DNA of 64,000 nucleotides, taken from contig NZ_JAULRT010000035.1 in assembly GCF_030518215.1 (NCBI RefSeq), positions 186,001 to 250,000 on the forward strand, read 5' to 3'. The notes beneath the pieces are model-generated. The model searched no databases and was not told the DNA's origin. It saw only the letters and a list, made by a program, of their open reading frames with translations. Position 1 is the first letter of the stretch. Each line of letters opens with the position of its first letter. The DNA comes from Gilvimarinus algae. GTDB taxonomy: Bacteria; Pseudomonadota; Gammaproteobacteria; Pseudomonadales; Cellvibrionaceae. Below, piece by piece: positions 51,680 through 59,980 of this stretch. The position numbers were made by a program, and so were the translations under genes.

Positions 51680-51826
51680 ATGCGCGGCGAAAAGTCCACC
51701 GTAATGAGCGACATACTTCACCGGTCAGATCAATAACCACCCGCACAACACGCGGTATTAACATCTTCAGCAAAAAAACCGGATCGATGTTTTTGCGGCG
51801 CCTGTCAATACCCATTGAGCAGAGAC

Positions 51827-51850
51827 AAAAAAGCCGCCCGAAGGCGGCTC
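51827..51850 (-). terminator. Rho-independent terminator of the ABC-GH3 operon
   Basis: On the minus strand, stem GCCGCC / GGCGGC around four bases, followed by six T, 26 bp after the GH3 stop codon. Confidence 0.9.
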
Positions 51851-51873
51851 TATAAAGGGTTTCCTAGTTTTGG

Positions 51874-53496
51874 CTACAATCCCAGCAGCCGCTCAGCGGC
51901 CGCCTTGGCGCTACAGGCACGACTGGAGTAAGCGCAGATATAGGTCGCCAGATCAGGTAAGTGCGTTAATTCGTAATCCGAGCGCAGTGCGACTACCACC
52001 AGTTGATCACCAAACACCTGCCAGGCTTTTGCAATGCGCTCACGCTGTTGTTGAGTATCGTAGTCAAGCCCGGGCAGCGGGTAGTCTTCTGTCACCATAA
52101 CCAGTGGCAACTCAAGCGCGCGCGCTTTGTGGCTGGCAAGCAGGGTATCGAACTGTTCATAGGTCACACGGGTTAGTTCGCAGCCAGAGGACATCAGGGT
52201 TTGTTCAAATACCTGGTAGGCGGCGTGCGGCTCGTTCGGGCCAATGCCGCGGGTATCGATCACCGTTTGGTGCAAATCGGGGTTGGACGCGCCGGCAAGC
52301 AGAAAGGGGCGCTCCGCCAGCGGCCAGAGCTGATGGCGATTGCGAATAACTTTTATGGCGGCTTTTGCCGCTTTATCAGCGACAATCCGATGCGCCGTCG
52401 CTGCCAGTGTCCGATTGCCCGTAGGCGGGGCGAAAAGCTCGTCGTTGGCGTACTTGTAACTCAATACTCTTGCCAGCGCCTGATCGACAATTGCCTCATC
52501 CAGCACACGGTTTCTTACCGCGTGAATCACACCGTCAATAGTTTCGCGCTGCTTGTCTTTGTAGCCGCCGAGATTGTTCTCATAGTGCTCTTCGCTGAGC
52601 ATAATTAAATCGGCACCAGCGGCCAACGCTTTGACAGCCGCCTCAGCGGGGCCGTAGTTTTTACGCATGGCCCACATGTTCATGCTGTCGGTAATGATCA
52701 GCCCCTGAAACCCCATTTCTTTGCGCAAAATATCCCGCAAGAGAATCTTCGACAAAGTGGCCGGGTTGGCCGGGTCAATGTGTGGGTAGAGAATGTGGCT
52801 GGTCATAATCAGCGGCACACCGGCATCAATGGCCGCCTGAAAGGGCGCCAGATCGGTTTGCGTCAGCGACTTGAGTGACTTGTCGACACTCGGCAACAGA
52901 CGGTGGCTATCTTCTCCTGTATCACCATGACCGGGAAAGTGTTTGGCTGCACTGACCACCGCCGTTTGCAGCCCCTTTACCGCAGCCTGTACGTGCCGAC
53001 ACACCACTGGCGTATCACTGCCAAAAGAGCGCACTCCGATGATCGGATTATCCGGATTCGCGTTGATGTCGGCGCAGGGCCCGAGAATTGTGTTGTAACC
53101 GAGCGTGCGCATTTCGCTGGCAAGCACTTGATGCATCTGCCGCGTCAGTTCAACGTCATCGGCTGCGCCCAGCGCAAGATTGCCCGGGCCTGTGGTGGTG
53201 TACTCCACCAGCACACCCCAGGCACCTTCCTGGTCCACAGCCAACAGCAGCGGTGCATCGCATGCGCGAAGCTGAGATTCGTAACTGAGCACATCGTTCA
53301 GCGCTTTGGCTTTTTCAGGCGTGGGGCTGTTGTCCTGTGTTAGATAAAATCCACCTACATGACAATCCCTGACCAGCGATCGGGCGTAGTCCACATCCTC
53401 TCCGGCAAAACCGAGCACAAACAGCTGACCCACTTTTTCAGCCAGCGACATATGTTCAATCAAAGCGCTCACGCGCTGGGAAATATCCTGAATCAT
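51874..53496 (-). CDS. Cytoplasmic GH3 beta-N-acetylhexosaminidase-like enzyme
   Basis: A 540-residue glycoside hydrolase family 3 protein. The motif KHFPGHGDTGEDSH holds the Asp-His acid/base dyad of NagZ-type beta-N-acetylglucosaminidases. The nucleophile Asp is in GLIITDSMNMWAM, and LLAVDQEGAWGV and DINANPDNPIIGVRSFG line the site. Beyond the TIM barrel is a second domain of about 180 residues that short NagZ enzymes lack. No signal peptide: it acts in the cytoplasm on imported glycosides. Its ATG follows the ABC ATPase stop directly, making it the last gene of the importer operon. Confidence 0.9.
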   Translation of the reverse strand: MIQDISQRVSALIEHMSLAEKVGQLFVLGFAGEDVDYARSLVRDCHVGGFYLTQDNSPTPEKAKALNDVLSYESQLRACDAPLLLAVDQEGAWGVLVEYTTTGPGNLALGAADDVELTRQMHQVLASEMRTLGYNTILGPCADINANPDNPIIGVRSFGSDTPVVCRHVQAAVKGLQTAVVSAAKHFPGHGDTGEDSHRLLPSVDKSLKSLTQTDLAPFQAAIDAGVPLIMTSHILYPHIDPANPATLSKILLRDILRKEMGFQGLIITDSMNMWAMRKNYGPAEAAVKALAAGADLIMLSEEHYENNLGGYKDKQRETIDGVIHAVRNRVLDEAIVDQALARVLSYKYANDELFAPPTGNRTLAATAHRIVADKAAKAAIKVIRNRHQLWPLAERPFLLAGASNPDLHQTVIDTRGIGPNEPHAAYQVFEQTLMSSGCELTRVTYEQFDTLLASHKARALELPLVMVTEDYPLPGLDYDTQQQRERIAKAWQVFGDQLVVVALRSDYELTHLPDLATYICAYSSRACSAKAAAERLLGL

Positions 53497-54273
53497 TTAT
53501 GCCGTCAACCTTTGTGCGCCGGTGATAAAGCCCACGAGATCCCGCGGCGTGACATCTGAAATTTTTACATTAGCGATGCTTTCACCGCGCAGTAACACAA
53601 CGGCACGGTCACAGGTTTCCATCACGTGCTGCATGTTGTGGCTGATCAGCAGCACGGCAACGCCCTGCGAGCTGATGAGATTGATCAGTTCATTCACCTG
53701 CGCACTCTGCTCCACACCGAGCGCCGCAGTGGGCTCATCCATAATCACCACGTCCGCACCGGAGTTGACAGCCCGGGCAATGGCCACCGCCTGGCGCTGT
53801 CCGCCGGACAGCCGGCTGATCGCTTCAGTCAGATCCGGCACCTTTGAGTTCAAACGCTGCAATGAGATTTGCGCCTGTTCGCGCATGGCTTTGTTGTCCA
53901 ACCAACCGAGCAAACGCAGCAGGGGATTTTTGTGCAAAATCTCGCGATTGAGAAACAAATTGGCTGCGATATCAAAATCGGGAATCACTGCCAGATCCTG
54001 ATGCACGGTTTCAATACCCAGCTCGCGCGCGTCCTGCGGTGAGGCAACTGTGACTTGCTGGTCGTTGACCAAAATTTCGCCGCCATCTGGCGGATGAATA
54101 CCCGATACGCAGCGCACCAGCGTGGACTTACCCGCACCATTGTCTCCCAGAAGCGCCACCACTTCGCCTTTATTGATATTAAAGCTGACATTTTGCAGCG
54201 CCTGAATACCGCCAAAGCGCTTAGAGATATTCTTAACGGTAAGGGCAGGCTGCTTTAACTCTTCACTGCTCAT
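53497..54273 (-). CDS. Sugar ABC importer ATP-binding protein (CUT2 type, single domain)
   Basis: A 258-residue ATPase: Walker A GDNGAGKST, Q-loop VHQDLAV, signature LSGGQRQAV, Walker B VVIMDEPTAALG, H-loop LISHNM. CUT2 ATPases such as RbsA are usually fused double domains of about 500 residues; this is a single-domain form as in FrcA. It overlaps the permease stop by four bases (ATGA). Confidence 0.93.
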   Translation of the reverse strand: MSSEELKQPALTVKNISKRFGGIQALQNVSFNINKGEVVALLGDNGAGKSTLVRCVSGIHPPDGGEILVNDQQVTVASPQDARELGIETVHQDLAVIPDFDIAANLFLNREILHKNPLLRLLGWLDNKAMREQAQISLQRLNSKVPDLTEAISRLSGGQRQAVAIARAVNSGADVVIMDEPTAALGVEQSAQVNELINLISSQGVAVLLISHNMQHVMETCDRAVVLLRGESIANVKISDVTPRDLVGFITGAQRLTA

Positions 54274-55238
54274 TTTTGCTGCTCCTTGACACCAATAGCG
54301 ACAGCGACAACTAGAATCACACCGCGGGCGATCATCTGCTCGTTGGTGGAAAAACCTGAGAGAATCAGGCCGTTATTAATCAACCCCATCAGCCAGGAGC
54401 CAATCACCGCCCCTAAAATACTCGCGCGGCCGCCAAACAAACTGGTCCCACCAATGGCCACCGCCGCAATCACGGTAAGCAGGTCCGCCTCTCCAAGCGT
54501 GTAGCGGGCGCCATGCAGCCGGCCGGCGTACAAAAGCCCCGCCAGAGCCGCCGCACTGGAGGCCAGCACCAGTGCCATAATGCGCACTTTAATGGTACTG
54601 ATACCCATAGCACGCGCGCCCTTTTCGTTGCCACCGACAGCGAGCAGGTGCCGACCAAACCGGCACTTGCGCAGCAGCAGGTAGCCGAGCGCAGCAATGC
54701 CCAGTGTCCAAAGCAGCAATACCGATACCGGACCGAAACTGCCCGATCCAAATACGAAGTTAAAACTCGGCTCAATGATCGGCACCGACTCCAGGTTGGT
54801 CAGTTGCCGGGCAACGCCGGTAATTACACCCATAGTGCCGAGAGTAATCAGCAGCGATGACACTTTGAGCCACTCAATCAATAACCCATTGATTAAACCG
54901 ACAGCCACGCCGACCATAAGCGCTCCAATCACCGCCACTGGTACGGGTACCATCTGCAACAAGAGAGCCGCCACCAAAGCGGCGAGCGCCACCACGGCAC
55001 CGATGGACAAATCAATGTGTCCGCCGGCCAGCGCAAAGGTGAGACCAATGGCCATAATGGTAACCGGCGTTGTCTGCCGGATAACATTCATAAAATTCGT
55101 AACGGAAAAAAACGAGACATCGTGCAAGGTCACAGTAAAGAATAAAAGAGTGAGTATAAAAACATAATAGACAAAGTACTCCCGCCGTAAAAACGCATTG
55201 GCGATAGCGTGTTTGTTCAGTTTTTCAGGTGGCAGCAT
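54270..55238 (-). CDS. Sugar ABC importer permease (RbsC/FrcC-like)
   Basis: About 322 residues, eight to ten membrane helices, with BPD_transp_2 features: VTIMAIGLTFALAGGHIDLSIGAVVALAAL, INGLLIEWLKVSSLLITLGTMGVITGVAR, AIGGTSLFGGRASILGAVIGSWLMGLINNGLIL. The ATG at 55238 has a GGAA site and fits the family N-terminus; a start 25 codons upstream overlaps the binding-protein stop. It moves a saccharide delivered by the binding protein. Confidence 0.93.
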   Translation of the reverse strand: MLPPEKLNKHAIANAFLRREYFVYYVFILTLLFFTVTLHDVSFFSVTNFMNVIRQTTPVTIMAIGLTFALAGGHIDLSIGAVVALAALVAALLLQMVPVPVAVIGALMVGVAVGLINGLLIEWLKVSSLLITLGTMGVITGVARQLTNLESVPIIEPSFNFVFGSGSFGPVSVLLLWTLGIAALGYLLLRKCRFGRHLLAVGGNEKGARAMGISTIKVRIMALVLASSAAALAGLLYAGRLHGARYTLGEADLLTVIAAVAIGGTSLFGGRASILGAVIGSWLMGLINNGLILSGFSTNEQMIARGVILVVAVAIGVKEQQK

Positions 55239-55252
55239 GGTGGATTCCAGTC

Positions 55253-56314
55253 TTATTGTTGAAGTGCTCTTTGTAGTAGCGGAGGCAGTGGCGTGTGGTA
55301 GGTCGATTGCCAAACTTGCGCAATAGAATCGCGGCGCACCTTGTCAAACCCCACAACGGAAAACGCCGGTGCCGGTTTATCGAGAATGCCGTAGGCACCG
55401 AGCAGCGCCATGGCGTAGCCGATTTCGTAGGGTCGGTCAGCGACACTGGCGTAGAGGTTACCCCCCATCGCCATATCCACCAGATTGTTTACTCCGAGAT
55501 CGTGAGTGATGACTTTGATATCCGGCCGCCCAGCCGCGCGCAGCCCGGCGATCACGCCCTCGGCCGCCGCATCCCAGGAGACATAAACCGCTTCGAGCAT
55601 CGGATACTGCAGCACCATAGCCGAGGCAATGCTGCTGGTTTCACTCTCTTTAGTAAAACCGCGTTTGGCTTTTACGCTAAACGCACCGTGCTCGCCGCTG
55701 TCGATAGCATTCATAAAGGCGCGGTCTCGGGTGTTGGTAATAAAGTAATCGGCGTCGTGATAAATCACTCCGATGTTACCGCCGCCGGGCACCGCTTCGG
55801 CCATAAGCTCGGCCGCCGCCACGCCCATGCCCTGCATATCGTCGGTGACTATGCCCACATACTCTCTGCCCGGCTGATAACCACTGATGGGGTTGCTCAA
55901 CAACACTAGCTCGGCGCCTGCTTTTACTGCCTTATCAAAGCTGCTTTTCACACTCGCGCCGTCGATGACCAGTGTGAGGATCATGTCCGGCTCAAGGGCC
56001 ATAACATTCTCAAGATCACTAGCCTGCTTGGCCGGATCGAACTGCGCATCAGTTTGACCCACGAGTCTGATACCCAATTCGTCAAACGCCGCCTTGGCGC
56101 CCGCGGTTAATGCGTTCACCCAGGTGCTGGAGCCGTGCCAGACAAGCGCCGCCTTATAACCACCCTGGCGAATGGTCTGCCGCTCGCTATCGCTCAAGGC
56201 AATACCACTGACAGGGGTTGCCGGATTGCCCAGTGGGCCCCTGAGCTCGGCCGCACTGACCGCACTGATGCTGGCCAAGAACGCTAGAAATATCGTTAGA
56301 AAACGCATCGTCAT
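55253..56314 (-). CDS. Sugar ABC importer periplasmic binding protein (Peripla_BP_4)
   Basis: A 353-residue protein: signal peptide to about residue 22 (SAVSAA-EL), then a type-I periplasmic binding fold (KAALVWHGSSTWVNALTAGAKAAFDELGI, DLENVMALEPDMILTLVIDGASV, NIGVIYHDADYFITNTRDRAFMNAI, VYVSWDAAAEGVIAGLRAAGRPDIKVITHDLG). It is the first gene of the importer-GH3 operon, transcribed divergently from the ROK regulator. The ligand is unknown; GH3 at the operon end points to a beta-linked amino-sugar glycoside. Confidence 0.92.
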   Translation of the reverse strand: MTMRFLTIFLAFLASISAVSAAELRGPLGNPATPVSGIALSDSERQTIRQGGYKAALVWHGSSTWVNALTAGAKAAFDELGIRLVGQTDAQFDPAKQASDLENVMALEPDMILTLVIDGASVKSSFDKAVKAGAELVLLSNPISGYQPGREYVGIVTDDMQGMGVAAAELMAEAVPGGGNIGVIYHDADYFITNTRDRAFMNAIDSGEHGAFSVKAKRGFTKESETSSIASAMVLQYPMLEAVYVSWDAAAEGVIAGLRAAGRPDIKVITHDLGVNNLVDMAMGGNLYASVADRPYEIGYAMALLGAYGILDKPAPAFSVVGFDKVRRDSIAQVWQSTYHTPLPPLLQRALQQ

Positions 56315-56351
56315 GTTTTTGCCATGTTGTTATTGAGGTGGGAATGACAGA

Positions 56352-56381
56352 ATTATCAGGGAATTTGAAATTATAAGTCAA
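56352..56381 (-). promoter_or_regulatory. Promoter of the ABC-GH3 operon
   Basis: On the minus strand TTGACT (56381-56376), 18-bp spacer, GATAAT (56357-56352). The -35 hexamer is one arm of the palindrome 56372-56396. Confidence 0.65.
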
Positions 56382-56396
56382 ACAATTTGACTTATA
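56372..56396. promoter_or_regulatory. Palindromic operator between ABC operon and ROK gene
   Basis: A perfect inverted repeat with 11-bp arms TATAAGTCAAA / TTTGACTTATA and a 3-bp centre. It contains the -35 elements of both divergent promoters, so one bound repressor could silence both. Its 17-bp core AGTCAAACAATTTGACT resembles the TonB-receptor operator. Confidence 0.75.
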
Positions 56397-56415
56397 GAAA
56401 GCGTATGGATATTCT
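56387..56415 (+). promoter_or_regulatory. Promoter of the ROK regulator gene
   Basis: TTGACT (56387-56392), 17-bp spacer, TATTCT (56410-56415), about 62 bp before the TTG start. The -35 hexamer is the other arm of the operator palindrome. Confidence 0.65.
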
Positions 56416-56477
56416 GCGATAAAATGGCGTGATCTGCGCCCACAAGAGCCGTAGGCCCACACCCAAAGGAGCTGCCG

Positions 56478-57701
56478 TTGCGAGGCAATAACTCAAAACA
56501 AAGTAAGGTCGCCAATTTGCGACTGGTGCTGAACCTGATCACCACCTCCAGGCCCATTTCCCGTGTGGAAATTGCGCGGCGCACCACGCTCACCAAACAG
56601 ACCATTTCCAATTTGACGGACGAGTTGGTGGAAGCCGGGCTAGTGCTCGAAAGCGGTATCCGCCGCGAAGGCGTGGGCAAGCCCTCAAAAATGCTGGAGC
56701 TCAACCCGAGCGGCGCCTTTACGCTAGGTGTAAAAGTGGGCAGCACAGAGATCGAAGCGGGCCTGTACAGCATTACTGGCGAAGCGGTAAAGCTGCGCCA
56801 GTTTCCGCTGGCCACTCTGGACCCCGCAACCCTGACAGACACTCTGGCACAGGTGTGCGAAACATCCCTGCACGAGACGCCCCGCGAGAAAATCCTCGGT
56901 GTCGGCCTGGTACTGCCACCGCCGCAATCGTTTAACCGGGACACCCACAAACACCCTGCAGGTGTGCTGACAGATATGGTCTGCGCTGACATTCGCGCAG
57001 CTCTGGCCGAGCGACTGGGCCTCCCCATTGTCAGTGAGAGTGTCGCCGCCGCCGTCGCGGCCTCGGAAATGCTGCACGGCGCCGCCAGAGACCTGGAGAG
57101 TTTCGTCTATCTGCACATGGGCAACAGCCTGGAAGCGGGCATTGTCTTTAACCGCCAGCTGTTGAGCGGCTACAACGGCATCACCGGCCGGATTGGCCAC
57201 GTCATTGTGCAGCCGGGCGGACCAGTGTGCGACTGCGGCAACCGCGGCTGCCTGGACCTGTTCGCCTCACTCAATTCATTGGCGCGGGCCTTTGGCAGCA
57301 AACTGCGTCCCGGACAAAAATGCAGCGACCTGCTGGCCGACCCCGAACAGCACAAAGCTCTGCTGGACCCTTGGTTTACACGCATGAGCGAGCCCATGCG
57401 CATTGGCTTTAACATGGTGGAAAACCTGATCAACCCGCAAACCGTTATTCTCGGCGGCGATGTGCCCGCCTGGTTTATCGATCAGTGCATACGCCGCCTG
57501 CGGCCGTTTATTCCCTCAGTGGCGCAGTTTGGCGAAAGGGAAATCCCGCGCTTTATCCGCGCCCCGCAAATGGCCGACATGGCCGTGCGCGGTGCCGCCA
57601 CCTTACCGGTCTACGCCGCCATTTGCTCCGGCGAGCGGCCGCAGATTCACGGCCAAAGCCAAACTCCGACCAACGATATCCAATCGCTGGTGTACGCATA
57701 G
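56478..57701 (+). CDS. ROK-family transcriptional repressor (NagC/XylR type)
   Basis: A 407-residue regulator. N-terminal winged helix at 10-70 (LVLNLITTSRPISRVEIARRTTLTKQTISNLTDELVEAGLV), then a ROK sugar-binding domain with RIGHVIV and the zinc motif VCDCGNRGCLD. The kinase ATP motif DxGxT is replaced by GVKVGST, so it is a repressor rather than a sugar kinase. The TTG start is set by an AAAGGAG site six bases upstream. It is divergent from the importer operon with the palindrome between them and probably also controls the TonB receptor. Confidence 0.93.
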   Translation: MRGNNSKQSKVANLRLVLNLITTSRPISRVEIARRTTLTKQTISNLTDELVEAGLVLESGIRREGVGKPSKMLELNPSGAFTLGVKVGSTEIEAGLYSITGEAVKLRQFPLATLDPATLTDTLAQVCETSLHETPREKILGVGLVLPPPQSFNRDTHKHPAGVLTDMVCADIRAALAERLGLPIVSESVAAAVAASEMLHGAARDLESFVYLHMGNSLEAGIVFNRQLLSGYNGITGRIGHVIVQPGGPVCDCGNRGCLDLFASLNSLARAFGSKLRPGQKCSDLLADPEQHKALLDPWFTRMSEPMRIGFNMVENLINPQTVILGGDVPAWFIDQCIRRLRPFIPSVAQFGEREIPRFIRAPQMADMAVRGAATLPVYAAICSGERPQIHGQSQTPTNDIQSLVYA

Positions 57702-57709
57702 AGTAGACG

Positions 57710-58138
57710 TTAAAAAAAGCCAATCACCCGCCGGATTTTGCCGTTGGGGGCAAGCTCAAGGTAATCCAGACCCTCGACGATCAGTTGGCCGCTAGTGTCC
57801 AGCAGGGCAAAGTCAAAACTCAGGTAAGGGCCGGTTTGTCGCAGCTTGCCGACGCGCACCTGTGCACCGGGGAACTGCGCCTGAAAATCGCCGATTTCCT
57901 GGTTAAACTCGGCAAGGCCGACGGAGTGAGTGCGCGGCGTGCGGTGTTCTCCGCTTTTGTGCCAGAGCGCTGCCATCTGCTGCAGGCGCTGCTGTGGGTC
58001 GGGCTCCTGCCACAGCGCCAGGTAACTGGACACTATGGCCGCCGGGTCTCGGTCGGACTCAGGTGCGCTGGCGACAGGCGACGGGGTCTGGGCACAGGCC
58101 GTGCACAGAAGGATCAGAAACAGTATCCAGTGTTTCAT
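57710..58138 (-). CDS. NTF2-like lipoprotein
   Basis: A 142-residue protein with lipobox CTAC (about residue 15), a Pro/Ser linker and a SnoaL/NTF2-like domain (AAIVSSYLALWQEPDPQQRLQQMAALWHKSGEH, LAEFNQEIGDFQAQFPGAQV, YLSFDFALLDTSGQLIVEGLDYLELAPNGKI). The role is unknown. Its ATG overlaps the stop of the upstream exported-protein gene (TAATG), so the two are coupled. Confidence 0.7.
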   Translation of the reverse strand: MKHWILFLILLCTACAQTPSPVASAPESDRDPAAIVSSYLALWQEPDPQQRLQQMAALWHKSGEHRTPRTHSVGLAEFNQEIGDFQAQFPGAQVRVGKLRQTGPYLSFDFALLDTSGQLIVEGLDYLELAPNGKIRRVIGFF

Positions 58139-58881
58139 TAGTTATTACCTCCATGTGCCAGCCGATACCATTGGATTTTTTCGAAGGCCTGCCCAACGAC
58201 CTCGGCGTTTTCCTGTATCAACGCCGAGGTTCGGTAGGCCTCTGGGTGAGACTCATGGCGCCATTCCATTAACACAAGTCGATCGGGTGAGTCGGCCTCG
58301 TCGAGGCCCATCTGAGCAAAGTAGCCCACCGGTAAATTAATCAGTGGTTTGGCGCCCAACACCTCTCGCAAGGGTGCGGACAGTGCCGCATAGCCTTCAA
58401 ACATCGCTTCACTGCGAATCCATGCGAGTGCCAAGGTGTAGGTTTTATCTGAATCCAACTCCAGTGTCAGTGGCTCAACCAGATCCACCTCGACGGTATG
58501 AACTTCGCTCCATGTTGCGGGCATAAGGCTCGCCAACTCACTTTTATAATGCTCACTAGCGCGCGCCTGGCGTGCATCATCGGCACTGGACCAAGCGTAC
58601 AGGCTCAGTGCTTGGGGCTGGTGCTCGCCGATCAATACCTCATCAACCGCAAAGTTATAGACTTGGGTTAAAGTGCCCTGCCCAGCCAGTGCCGTTAAGC
58701 CCGCCAACACCGGTCCGCGCGCCTTCTTACTGGCATCACCAGTGTCCGGCAGCACAAAAGACAGTCGCTGACCCGCTGAAAAATTCACACGCTTGATATC
58801 ACCGGCGAGCGCGGGCATTGCCGCCAAGTTCGCCGCTACTACTCCGGCCGACAGCAGCCGCATATAAGATAAGAATGTCAC
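58138..58881 (-). CDS. Exported protein with two ferredoxin-like halves (possible DUF1330-like)
   Basis: A 247-residue protein with signal peptide (ends ALA-GD, about residue 27). Two similar halves may exist: VYNFAVDEVLIGEHQPQALSLYAWSSADDARQARASEHY and RLVLMEWRHESHPEAYRTSALIQENAEVVG, reminiscent of DUF1330/EthD-like dimeric alpha-beta barrels. The function is unknown. The GTG at 58881 has an AAGGA site. A 17-bp repeat shared with the hydrolase promoter lies 58-74 bp upstream. Confidence 0.6.
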   Translation of the reverse strand: MTFLSYMRLLSAGVVAANLAAMPALAGDIKRVNFSAGQRLSFVLPDTGDASKKARGPVLAGLTALAGQGTLTQVYNFAVDEVLIGEHQPQALSLYAWSSADDARQARASEHYKSELASLMPATWSEVHTVEVDLVEPLTLELDSDKTYTLALAWIRSEAMFEGYAALSAPLREVLGAKPLINLPVGYFAQMGLDEADSPDRLVLMEWRHESHPEAYRTSALIQENAEVVGQAFEKIQWYRLAHGGNN

Positions 58882-58930
58882 TTGCTTTGTCCTTGGTTGA
58901 GTTAGAGTTGGCGCTCACGCTATCGCGCCG

Positions 58931-58955
58931 ATAATACAAAGGCGTCACTCTCGAT
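58931..58955 (-). promoter_or_regulatory. Activator-type promoter with 17-bp repeat, copy 1
   Basis: The sequence AAGGCGTCACTCTCGAT at 58939-58955 occurs identically at 59981-59997. On the minus strand it sits directly upstream of a good -10 (TATTAT, 58936-58931) and takes the place of the -35 element, as a class II AraC-type activator site would. Confidence 0.55.
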
Positions 58956-58981
58956 TGAGAAACCCATTTGCCGAGCAAACA

Positions 58982-59932
58982 TTAGGGGGAAGCGGTCTGT
59001 TCAATCCGGTTGAACATAAAGCGCTTGATGATGGGGATGCATTCCTCGCACACAGCCGGGTCGGCGGTATCATTGTGCAGGGCGCCCGGGATGATCACCA
59101 GGCGATGATCCAGCCCGATGATCTGCGCATAGTCATGCAGGGGAATGGAGCCAAAAATGCCCTCGCCCAGTCCGGCGGGCACCACCGCATCTTGATCACC
59201 GTGCAAACTCAGCAGCGCCGGCTCATTGGCGTCGAGCATACCCAGATCACCCACCAGTCCACTGAGGTTGATCACACCACGCAGTGTGAAATCCACATCC
59301 GAGTTGCCGCTGTCACCTTCAAGCCCGCCGTGGCGCTGCATAGCTTCGGTCATGGCCGGAATCTGCCCATCGGCCTTATCGAGATAGGCGACGTAGAGCG
59401 AGGTAATGGCCCCGGCGGAGTGCCCACCAATAAAAATATTGTCGGTATCCACCCGATAGCGATTCTCGGTTTGCGCGTCTTTGACAAAATAGCGAATCAC
59501 CGCCTTTTGGTCGGATGTGGCCTTGAACAGCGCATTGAAAAACCGCTCGGGCGTGTCGATGGCAGCGGACAGCCGGTAGCGGTTGATCGCCACCAGATAG
59601 CCGGCTCGGGCAAGCGCATGACCAAAATCATCCATCCAGGCGTCGTCGGTTTGCACAAAGCCACCGCCGGGCGTCAGTACCAGCAGAGCTCGCACCTCTT
59701 GCAGATCGTCGCGCGGCTCAAACAGGCGCAGGGTCAGCGCCTCGGTTTCGTTCGTTGTGTCATTGTGGTTGTGCCCGTAGACAATGTCGGCGGTGCGCAC
59801 CGTCTCAGTGAATACGGGGTTTAGGTAGCGGCGCTCGCGCGCACTGGCATTGGGGTCAGTTGCTTGAGCAAGCGAACTGCCCGCGAGTACTAGCGCGAGT
59901 GGTGCCAGCAACAGCGAATAGAAGCGTTTCAT
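58982..59932 (-). CDS. Exported alpha/beta hydrolase (esterase-like)
   Basis: A 316-residue secreted or periplasmic protein with signal peptide (ends LAQA-TD, about residue 24). Oxyanion motif LTPGGGFV, nucleophile elbow GGHSAGA (Ser of GHSAG), acid Asp in SLHGDQDAVVP and His in GALHND. It belongs to the esterase/lipase or carbohydrate-esterase-like group; acyl or acetyl groups on polysaccharides are possible substrates given the neighbouring AA10 gene, but this is inference. The Shine-Dalgarno GAGGG lies in the arm of a leader hairpin (59940-59972). Confidence 0.82.
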   Translation of the reverse strand: MKRFYSLLLAPLALVLAGSSLAQATDPNASARERRYLNPVFTETVRTADIVYGHNHNDTTNETEALTLRLFEPRDDLQEVRALLVLTPGGGFVQTDDAWMDDFGHALARAGYLVAINRYRLSAAIDTPERFFNALFKATSDQKAVIRYFVKDAQTENRYRVDTDNIFIGGHSAGAITSLYVAYLDKADGQIPAMTEAMQRHGGLEGDSGNSDVDFTLRGVINLSGLVGDLGMLDANEPALLSLHGDQDAVVPAGLGEGIFGSIPLHDYAQIIGLDHRLVIIPGALHNDTADPAVCEECIPIIKRFMFNRIEQTASP

Positions 59933-59980
59933 GAGTCAGCCCTCTGTGTGGGGCTGTCACTGTGTCAGAGGGCAGTGAGC

